Shown here in pieces: positions 1 to 4,485 of a stretch of 6,255 nucleotides of DNA. Numbering within the stretch: position 1 is the stretch's first letter; each line of letters opens with the position of its first letter. The DNA lies in contig JAENVZ010000002.1 in NCBI GenBank assembly GCA_016650315.1, forward strand, positions 1-6,255. The letters run 5' to 3'. The notes beneath the pieces are model-generated. The model did no database searches and was not told the DNA's origin. It saw nothing but the letters and a program-made list of their open reading frames with translations. Position numbers and translations under genes: made by a program. Source of the DNA: Alphaproteobacteria bacterium. Its GTDB lineage: Bacteria > Pseudomonadota > Alphaproteobacteria > Sphingomonadales > Sphingomonadaceae.

Positions 1-669
1 GCCCTGTTTCGTCTTCGCCAGATTCTCGCGGCTCAGAATATTGCGGGTCTGTTCGGTCAGCGGAGTATGCAGGGTGATGAAGTCGGCCCGCGCGAGCAGG
101 TCCTCCAGCGACACTTTTTCCACGCCCATTTCGATGGCGCGTTCCGGGGTGAGAAACGGATCGAAAGCAACGACCTTCATTTTCAGGCCAAGCGCACGGT
201 CGGCGACGATCGAACCGATATTGCCCGCGCCGATCAGGCCCAGCGTCTTGGACGTCAGTTCAACACCCATGAAGCGGTTCTTTTCCCACTTGCCGGCCTG
301 GGTCGATGTGTCGGCCTCAGGAAGCTGACGGGCGAGCGCGAACATCAGCGCAATGGCATGTTCGGCGGTGGTGATCGAATTGCCGAACGGCGTGTTCATG
401 ACGACGACGCCCTTGGCCGAAGCGGCAGGTATATCGACATTGTCGACACCGATCCCGGCGCGACCCACGACTTTCAGGTTGGTCGCGGCTTCCAGAACGT
501 CGGTCGTGACTTTCGTTGCGGAACGGATGGCGAGGCCGTCATACTGGCCGATAATTTTGATCAGCTCGTCCTTGGACAGGCCGGTGATTTCATCGACTTC
601 GATACCGCGCGCACGGAAGATTTCTGCGGCTTTGGGGTCCATCTGGTCGGAAATGAGAACTTTGGGCAT
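1..669 (-). CDS. serA: D-3-phosphoglycerate dehydrogenase, N-terminal 223 residues (cut by window edge)
   Basis: SerA oxidises 3-phosphoglycerate to 3-phosphohydroxypyruvate with NAD+, the first committed step of serine synthesis in the cytoplasm. The start is the ATG at 669-667. It is preceded by an AAGGA ribosome binding site (682-678) with an 8-nt spacer, and the protein begins MPKVLISDQMDP. The 2-hydroxyacid dehydrogenase pattern is clear: an N-terminal substrate-domain part (residues 1 to about 100) with VGRAGIGVDNVD (68-79) and MNTPFGNSITTAEH (91-104), then the Rossmann segment with GLIGAGNIG (144-152) and the acidic residue D170 at the end of the second strand, which in this family binds the NAD ribose. 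The catalytic Arg, Glu and His and any C-terminal ACT domain lie beyond the left edge, so overall length cannot be judged. It lies downstream of serC on the same strand, 120 bp away with a REP-type repeat between, and is probably transcribed from the serC promoter. Identification is very secure. Confidence 0.97.
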   Translation of the reverse strand, partial: MPKVLISDQMDPKAAEIFRARGIEVDEITGLSKDELIKIIGQYDGLAIRSATKVTTDVLEAATNLKVVGRAGIGVDNVDIPAASAKGVVVMNTPFGNSITTAEHAIALMFALARQLPEADTSTQAGKWEKNRFMGVELTSKTLGLIGAGNIGSIVADRALGLKMKVVAFDPFLTPERAIEMGVEKVSLEDLLARADFITLHTPLTEQTRNILSRENLAKTKQG

Positions 670-688
670 TTTGGTTGTCCTTGTGTTT

Positions 689-780
689 TCGTCATCCCCG
701 CGAAAGCGGGGATCCATCTCCTGAACCATCCGCTTGGCGAAACGCCGGGAGATGGATTCCCGCCTTCGCGGAAATGAAGA
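689..780. repeat. Paired inverted REP element (REPIN-like) between serC and serA
   Basis: Two 33-bp arms (689-721 and 748-780) are inverted copies that match at 28 of 33 positions, separated by 26 bp. Each arm also folds on itself. The left arm has a perfect 8-bp stem ATCCCCGC/GCGGGGAT closed by a GAAA loop (694-713). The right arm has TTCCCGC/GCGGAAA with one mismatch (757-774). The spacer holds a small GGCG-AAA-CGCC hairpin (736-746). Both arms, read outward from the centre, begin GGAG followed by the hairpin, as described for REP sequences with a 5' G(T/G)AG tetranucleotide. Intergenic repeats with a CCCGCGAAAGCGGG core are common in many proteobacterial genomes. The element lies inside the expected serC-serA transcript and could shape mRNA stability or relative serA expression. 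That role is inference. Confidence 0.8.
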
Positions 781-789
781 TGAAAGAAA

Positions 790-1947
790 TTAACCGCGCG
801 CTGCTGCCCAGGCCCAGTCGAGCCAGGGACCGAGCGCTGCGATGTCGGCGGTATCGACGGTCGCGCCGCACCAGATACGCAGGCCCGCAGGGGCATCGCG
901 ATATCCGGCGACGTCAAAAGCCGCGCCCTCCTTTTCGAGCAGGCCAGCGAAGGTCTTGATAAAGGCTTCGTCGGCGCCTGCGACGGTCAGACATACGCTG
1001 GTTGTAGACCGGCTGGCCGGATCGGAGGCAAGATGGCCCAGCCAATCACGTTCCGCCACAATCTTGTCCAGCGCCGCGGCATTGGCGTTGCTGCGGGCGA
1101 TCAATCCGTCGGCACCACCAATCGCCTTGCCCCATTCGAGCGCGAAGATCGCATCCTCGACGGCCAGCATCGAGGGGGTGTTGATCGTTTCGCCCTTGAA
1201 CACGCCCTCGGCGAGCTTGCCCTTGGAAACGAGGCGGAACACCTTGGGCAACGGCCAGGCGGGGGTGTAGGTCTCAAGCCGCTCGACCGCGCGGGGACCA
1301 AGGATTAGCACGCCATGCGCGCCTTCGCCGCCCAGCACTTTTTGCCAGGAGAAGGTGGCGACGTCGATCTTGCTCCAGTCGATGTCATAAGCGAACACCG
1401 CGCTGGTCGCGTCGGCGAAGGACAGGCCTTCGCGGCCCGCTGGAATCCAGTCGGCATTGGGTACGCGCACGCCCGATGTCGTGCCGTTCCAGGTGAACAG
1501 CACGTCGTTCGACCAATCGACCGCGCTCAGGTCGGGAAGCTGGCCATAATCGGCGCGAATAATGGTTGGGTCGATCTTGAGCTGTTTGACGGTGTCCGTC
1601 ACCCAGCCTTCGCCGAAGCTTTCCCATGCCAGCGTGGTGACAGGGCGCGCGCCCAGCATCGTCCACATCGCCATTTCAAAGGCGCCGGTGTCGGACCCCG
1701 GCACGATGCCGATGCGATGCGTGTCGGGCAGGCGCAGCAGTTCGCGCATCAGGTCGATGCAATATTGCAGGCGGGTCTTGCCGATTTTCGAACGGTGCGA
1801 GCGGCCCAGCGAATCGATGGCGAGCTTGTTTGCGGCCCAGCCCGGCGGCTTGGCGCAGGGACCCGACGAAAAATAGGGGCGTGCAGGTTTTGTGGCGGGT
1901 TTTGCAGGAAGCGCAACGGCTTCCGCGGTGCGGGTAACGTCATTCAT
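790..1947 (-). CDS. serC: Phosphoserine aminotransferase
   Basis: SerC is a PLP enzyme that transaminates 3-phosphohydroxypyruvate with glutamate to give 3-phosphoserine, the second step of serine synthesis. It may also serve pyridoxal phosphate synthesis. The protein has 385 residues. After an Ala/Pro-rich N-terminus it has PYFSSGPCAKPPGW (24-37), GRSHRS (48-53), VPGSDTGAFEMAMW (82-95), FTWNGTTSGVRVPN (151-164), FADATSAVFA (177-186, with D179 expected to pair with the PLP ring nitrogen), and FSWQKVLGGEGAHG (199-212), where K203 is the expected Schiff-base lysine. This sequence style matches the form of SerC found in alphaproteobacteria and Methanosarcina rather than the E. coli form. The start ATG (1947-1945) follows the strong GAGGAGAG Shine-Dalgarno sequence at 1961-1954. 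It is the first gene of a serC-serA operon and is probably controlled by the leader RNA just upstream. Nothing in the coding sequence looks broken. Confidence 0.97.
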   Translation of the reverse strand: MNDVTRTAEAVALPAKPATKPARPYFSSGPCAKPPGWAANKLAIDSLGRSHRSKIGKTRLQYCIDLMRELLRLPDTHRIGIVPGSDTGAFEMAMWTMLGARPVTTLAWESFGEGWVTDTVKQLKIDPTIIRADYGQLPDLSAVDWSNDVLFTWNGTTSGVRVPNADWIPAGREGLSFADATSAVFAYDIDWSKIDVATFSWQKVLGGEGAHGVLILGPRAVERLETYTPAWPLPKVFRLVSKGKLAEGVFKGETINTPSMLAVEDAIFALEWGKAIGGADGLIARSNANAAALDKIVAERDWLGHLASDPASRSTTSVCLTVAGADEAFIKTFAGLLEKEGAAFDVAGYRDAPAGLRIWCGATVDTADIAALGPWLDWAWAAARG

Positions 1948-1998
1948 TGTAGTCTCTCCTCACAGAGAGCACGCGCTGCGTTGGGACAGCGTGGCCCG
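1948..1998 (-). promoter_or_regulatory. serC leader RNA (two hairpins, the last covering the ribosome binding site)
   Basis: In the serC mRNA sense, the first hairpin pairs CACGCTG (1993-1987) with CAGCGCGTG (1978-1970), leaving a 2-nt bulge. The second pairs CTCTC (1969-1965) with GAGAG (1958-1954) around a TGTGAG loop. A T-G wobble can extend this stem and leave a GTGA (GNRA-type) tetraloop. The Shine-Dalgarno sequence GAGGAGAG forms the loop and 3' side of this second stem, so folding would hide it. This matches the published serC leader motif of alphaproteobacteria: a short element before serC-serA whose final stem overlaps the serC ribosome binding site. I recognise it by structure and position, not by a covariance search. 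The 5' end is set by the predicted promoter. The signal that controls it is not evident from the sequence. Confidence 0.75.
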
Positions 1999-2019
1999 CC
2001 GACGCTCATAAAGGCGGGC
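1994..2019. promoter_or_regulatory. Inverted repeat around the serC -10 box (possible operator)
   Basis: GCCCGCC (1994-2000) and GGCGGGC (2013-2019) are a perfect 7-bp inverted repeat separated by 12 bp. The predicted serC -10 box lies between the arms and the transcription start falls in one arm. A dimeric repressor binding here would block transcription of serC-serA. A chance GC-rich match is also possible. No regulator can be named from the sequence. Confidence 0.35.
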
Positions 2020-2032
2020 GAAAGATTGTCAA
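2005..2032 (-). promoter_or_regulatory. Predicted serC promoter (TTGACA, 16 bp, TATGAG)
   Basis: On the minus strand a perfect -35 box TTGACA (2032-2027) is followed by a 16-bp spacer and TATGAG (2010-2005), which matches 4 of 6 positions of the -10 consensus. Transcription would start near 1998, giving a leader of about 50 nt before the serC ATG. That is the right length to contain just the two leader hairpins. The -10 box sits in the loop of a 7-bp inverted repeat (1994-2019). Confidence 0.6.
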
Positions 2033-2078
2033 GCGACTGGAGGTGCAATGCCCCCTCGCAAGAACCATCCACCAGACC

Positions 2079-2094
2079 CTAGCATACTTGCTAG
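2079..2094. promoter_or_regulatory. 16-bp perfect palindromic site in the divergent region
   Basis: CTAGCATACTTGCTAG consists of perfect 6-bp arms around a 4-bp centre, in a locally AT-rich stretch between the leftward serC promoter and the rightward lipoprotein gene, 85 bp before the latter's start. The size and symmetry fit a dimeric helix-turn-helix regulator site. The right half contains TTGCTA (2089-2094), which could serve as a -35 box with TATGTT (2113-2118) 18 bp further on, so the site may overlap the promoter of the rightward gene. The regulator is unknown. Confidence 0.35.
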
Positions 2095-2102
2095 ATACCA
2101 GA

Positions 2103-2145
2103 TTAACCATGATATGTTGCCTCATATTCATGTGACCATGGTTAC
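2103..2145. promoter_or_regulatory. CtrA-like TTAACCAT site with an inverted second copy
   Basis: TTAACCAT at 2103-2110 is identical to the half-site motif reported for the alphaproteobacterial cell-cycle regulator CtrA. The other strand carries GTAACCAT at 2145-2138, a 7 of 8 match, so the two face each other and form the TAACCATG/CATGGTTA inverted repeat (2104-2111 and 2137-2144). Between them lies a second, inner inverted repeat: CATGATATG (2108-2116) against CATATTCATG (2123-2132), with one extra base. The stretch is 34 bp or more before the lipoprotein start and close to its likely promoter. The motif match is visible; control by CtrA is inference. Confidence 0.35.
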
Positions 2146-2178
2146 AAGGAATGCATGATTGTGATATGAGTTTCAGGG

Positions 2179-2832
2179 ATGGTCCGGGGCCGGGAAACTA
2201 GAAAAGAAGCGCTGTTTGCGCTGATCCTGCTGCTGGCGGGATGTGGATCGGGACCCGAACGGCGGACCGGCCTGCCCACTTCGCACGTCCCCGCTTCCGC
2301 GCAGGCGCGCCAGTGTCTGGCCGACCTCCGCAGCACGGGGGTCCATTTCAGCCCCTTGCCGGATCAATATTTCGGCGGCGGCTGTCAGGCAATCAATAGC
2401 GTCAAGCTGCTCGACATCGGGACGCCGGTCACCAATCTGGGGGCGATGACCTGTCCGCTTGCTTCCAAATTCGCCGGCTGGGCGCGCTATGGCGCGCAAC
2501 CGGCGGCGCGACTGATCCTGGGCAGCGAGCTTGTACGCATCGAAACCTATGGCACCTATGCCTGCCGCAATATCAACGGCAATATTTCGGGCAATCTGTC
2601 GGAACACGCGCACAGCAATGCCGTCGATGTCGCCGCCTTCGTTCTGGCGGACGGGCGCAGGATCAGCGTCAGGGATGGCTGGCAGGGGGATGATCGGGCC
2701 CGGCAGTTCCTGCGCGTCATCCATGACAGCGCCTGCAAACGCTTTCGTACCGTGCTGAGCCCCGACTACAACGCCGCGCACCGCGACCATTTCCACTTCG
2801 ATATGGGTGGCAAGGGCACCTATTGCCGGTAA
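2179..2832 (+). CDS. Extensin-like C-terminal family lipoprotein (M15-type metal-site pattern)
   Basis: The protein has 217 residues. It starts with a lipoprotein signal: a basic N-terminus (RGRETRK), a hydrophobic core (11-20), and a lipobox LAGC with lipidation expected at C22. Residue +2 is Gly rather than Asp, which favours transport to the outer membrane. The mature part resembles the bacterial extensin-like C-terminal domain, related to the VanY/M15 D,D-carboxypeptidase fold. The visible metal-site pattern is SEHAHSNAVD (141-150), giving H143 and D150 in HxxxxxxD spacing, then HRDHFHFD (201-208) with H204 and H206. Six further cysteines (46, 69, 92, 129, 186, 216) suggest periplasmic disulfides. 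A peptidoglycan-related role is likely by family, but the substrate is not established. The ATG at 2179 is the only sensible start (TGA lies in frame just upstream), yet the Shine-Dalgarno sequence is poor: only CAGGG abuts the ATG. A LOG-family gene follows 49 bp downstream. Confidence 0.88.
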   Translation: MVRGRETRKEALFALILLLAGCGSGPERRTGLPTSHVPASAQARQCLADLRSTGVHFSPLPDQYFGGGCQAINSVKLLDIGTPVTNLGAMTCPLASKFAGWARYGAQPAARLILGSELVRIETYGTYACRNINGNISGNLSEHAHSNAVDVAAFVLADGRRISVRDGWQGDDRARQFLRVIHDSACKRFRTVLSPDYNAAHRDHFHFDMGGKGTYCR

Positions 2833-2881
2833 GACGCTTTCGATCCTCGCAATTCACAAGTCCTGACCCTAGATGGTGTAA

Positions 2882-3751
2882 ATGACAAATAAAGAAATTG
2901 CCGAACGTAAATTCCGGCGCGCTTCCGATGACGCCAGAACCGCCAAGCGGTCCACATCCACCCCTCAGACCGGCAGCAAATCCTATAAGCTCGCCTTTCA
3001 GGACGCCGATTTTCTGCTGCGTGAGGATTTGCGACCGGTCCGGTTCCAGCTTGAATTGCTGAAGCCTGAATTGCTGCTGGATGAGGCGGGGATTGAATCG
3101 ACCTTTGTTTTCTACGGCTCGGCGCGCATTCCCCATCCCGATCAGGCGCAGGCGCTGATCGATGCGGCACAGAGTGATTATGACCGCAAGGTTGCCCAGC
3201 GCCTTGCCGCCAAGGCCAAATATTATGAAGAAGCGCGCAAGCTGGCCCGGATCGCCAGCCAGTTTCCGATGACCGATGAGGGCTACCGCAATTTCGTCGT
3301 TTGTTCAGGCGGCGGCCCTTCGATCATGGAAGCGGCCAATATGGGCGCGCATGAGGTGGGCGCGGAATCGATCGGGCTGAACATCGTCCTGCTGCATGAG
3401 CAGGCGCCCAACCCGTATGTGACGCCGGAACTCAGTTTCCAGTTTCACTATTTTGCGCTGCGCAAGATGCATTTCCTGTTGCGGGCGCGGGCGCTGGCGG
3501 TGTTTCCTGGCGGGTTCGGGACGTTCGATGAATTTTTCGAAACGATCACGCTGATCCAGACTGGCAAGATGAAGCCCATCCCGGTGCTGTTGTTCGGCCA
3601 GGAATTCTGGAACCGTGTTGTCGATTTCGACGCGCTGGCAGAAGAAGGAACGATCAGCCCGGAAGACCTCAATCTCTTTCACTTCGTCGAAACGGCGGAG
3701 GATGCCTGGGAAATCGTCGAGGCCTTTTATAGCGACGAGGGTTTTCCCTAA
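2882..3751 (+). CDS. LOG-family protein (nucleotide 5'-monophosphate phosphoribohydrolase-like)
   Basis: The protein has 289 residues and a Rossmann-like LOG fold, a family often misnamed lysine decarboxylase. Characterised members cleave the base from nucleoside 5'-monophosphates, including cytokinin nucleotides or purine/pyrimidine nucleotides. Visible motifs are FYGSAR (77-82), SGGGPSIMEA (142-151), LRKMHFL (193-199, with R194 as the likely catalytic Arg) and PGGFGTFDEFFE (209-220, with E217 as the likely catalytic Glu). Both residues known to matter in the family are therefore present. A segment of about 75 residues precedes the first core strand; its first 35 are polar and basic and probably disordered. 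That makes this the long form rather than the short plant-like LOG of about 190 residues. The ATG at 2882 directly follows an in-frame TAA and has no clear Shine-Dalgarno sequence. It may be translated from a transcript shared with the lipoprotein gene. The actual substrate cannot be told from sequence. Confidence 0.9.
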   Translation: MTNKEIAERKFRRASDDARTAKRSTSTPQTGSKSYKLAFQDADFLLREDLRPVRFQLELLKPELLLDEAGIESTFVFYGSARIPHPDQAQALIDAAQSDYDRKVAQRLAAKAKYYEEARKLARIASQFPMTDEGYRNFVVCSGGGPSIMEAANMGAHEVGAESIGLNIVLLHEQAPNPYVTPELSFQFHYFALRKMHFLLRARALAVFPGGFGTFDEFFETITLIQTGKMKPIPVLLFGQEFWNRVVDFDALAEEGTISPEDLNLFHFVETAEDAWEIVEAFYSDEGFP

Positions 3752-4344
3752 TGCGCGGCGGGTGCCGCTTCGTTTTCAGTCGGAGCAGGAGTCGCGGCGA
3801 TTTCCGTCGCAGCAGGGGCTGCATCAGCGACAGGCAACGGCAGGTTTGAACCCTGCGCATTCAGATAGGCAATGATATTGGCGCGATCTTCAGGATTGCC
3901 AAGGCCCGCAAAGGTCATCTTTGTGCCTGACGCATATTTGCGTGGGCTTGTCAGCCATTCGTTGAGCGCTTCGAACGTCCAGTTGCCCGGTACGCCCTTC
4001 AGCGCGTCCGAATAGGCAAAGCCAGCGACATGGCCATGAGCCTTGCCGACAACGCCGTACAGATTGGGGCCAATGCCGCTCGCGCCGCCCTGATTGATGG
4101 TGTGGCAGGCCATGCATTTCTTGAACACTGCTTCGCCTTTGGCGGGGTCTGCGCTGGCGAGCAGGGTAGCGATGGAGGGACCAGATTCGCCTTCGCCGCC
4201 TGCGGTTTCGACGCCTTCGATCGGGTATCCCATTTTTTCGGGGCGTTCCTCATGGAACACCTTTCCACTGACGATTCCGCCGCCCAGAGCGATGATGCCC
4301 CCGAACAAGACCCAGCCAGCAATGGTATTGGAACGATCGACCAT
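3748..4344 (-). CDS. Membrane-anchored class I cytochrome c
   Basis: The protein has 198 residues from the ATG at 4344-4342. An uncleaved N-terminal membrane anchor (about 8-26) is followed by a linker and a mitochondrial-type cytochrome c domain (about 66-166). The heme motif is CMACH (77-81): C77 and C80 bind heme covalently and H81 is an axial ligand. M143 in GTKMTFAG is the expected second axial ligand, and GIGPNLYGVVG (90-100) is typical of the family. It resembles the CycM/cytochrome c552 type that carries electrons from the bc1 complex to terminal oxidase on the periplasmic face. The tail (171-198) is rich in Ala, Pro, Thr and Glu and is probably disordered. An in-frame ATG at 4383 would add 13 residues but has no ribosome binding site, whereas GGAGGA precedes the ATG chosen. 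Its TAG stop overlaps the TAA of the convergent LOG gene (3748-3751). Confidence 0.93.
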   Translation of the reverse strand: MVDRSNTIAGWVLFGGIIALGGGIVSGKVFHEERPEKMGYPIEGVETAGGEGESGPSIATLLASADPAKGEAVFKKCMACHTINQGGASGIGPNLYGVVGKAHGHVAGFAYSDALKGVPGNWTFEALNEWLTSPRKYASGTKMTFAGLGNPEDRANIIAYLNAQGSNLPLPVADAAPAATEIAATPAPTENEAAPAAH

Positions 4345-4354
4345 GCGCCTAAAT

Positions 4355-4360
4355 TCCTCC
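4355..4360 (-). promoter_or_regulatory. Ribosome binding site that fixes the cytochrome c start
   Basis: GGAGGA on the minus strand is a near-perfect Shine-Dalgarno sequence, 10 nt before the ATG at 4344-4342. It lies inside the reading frame extended from the upstream ATG at 4383, which has no such signal. This supports the shorter protein beginning MVDRSNTIAGW. Confidence 0.75.
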
Positions 4361-4433
4361 GATGAGTATCCCTGTGCCCCCATAAGGGGCGCGTCCGCTT
4401 TAGCGCGCTCCCTTAATGAAGCAATTGCGAACG

Positions 4434-4450
4434 CGCAAGCCGTGCTTGCG
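4434..4450. promoter_or_regulatory. 17-bp perfect inverted repeat before pheA
   Basis: CGCAAGCCGTGCTTGCG has perfect 7-bp arms and a 3-bp centre, in the 141-bp divergent region between the cytochrome c gene and pheA. It precedes both genes, has no T-run and so is not a simple terminator. A weak pheA -35 candidate TTGCGA (4446-4451) overlaps its right arm, so it could be an operator for pheA, for the cytochrome gene, or for both. It could also be the base of an RNA hairpin if transcription starts further upstream. Confidence 0.4.
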
Positions 4451-4452
4451 AA

Positions 4453-4470
4453 TAGGGCATTCTGGCCCTA
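4453..4470. promoter_or_regulatory. 18-bp perfect inverted repeat just before the pheA start
   Basis: TAGGGCATTCTGGCCCTA has perfect 6-bp arms and a 6-bp loop and ends 15 bp before the pheA ATG. It follows the CGCAAGC repeat by only 2 bp. In RNA it would form a hairpin immediately upstream of the translation start. In DNA it would cover the -10 zone of pheA. Which of the two applies is not decided by the sequence. Confidence 0.35.
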
Positions 4471-4485
4471 AGCGCTCTTCCACCT

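Noticed and set aside
561..917. Open frames crossing the repeat at 689-780 with peptides like VIPAKAGIH and WIPAFAGMT
   Set aside because: These peptides are the usual by-product of translating this type of palindromic repeat, not genes.
1315..2082. Open frame of 255 codons on the plus strand across serC and its promoter
   Set aside because: It mirrors serC codons, crosses the serC leader and promoter, and has no recognisable motif.
2151..2201. Sixteen-codon frame beginning at ATG 2151 after AAGGA, overlapping the lipoprotein start
   Set aside because: The AAGGA directly abuts the ATG, the peptide has no leader-peptide pattern (no run of a regulatory amino acid), and no terminator-type hairpin follows.
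2173..2796. Open frame of 207 codons on the minus strand opposite the lipoprotein gene
   Set aside because: The plus-strand frame has a signal peptide, lipobox and metal-site motifs, while the minus-strand product has none. It is best read as an antisense shadow.
2833..2881. Possible tRNA or terminator in the gap between the lipoprotein and LOG genes
   Set aside because: The gap has no stem-loop of useful length, no cloverleaf and no T-run, and is too short for a tRNA.
3738..3749. AGGG-TTTT-CCCT hairpin at the convergent stop codons, as a terminator
   Set aside because: The stem is only 4 bp and no T-run follows on either strand, so it does not meet the form of an intrinsic terminator.
4384..4444. 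Promoter for the leftward cytochrome c gene, for example TTGCGC or TTGCTT with TAAGGG or TAAAGC
   Set aside because: Several weak combinations exist and none stands out, so no single promoter call can be supported.
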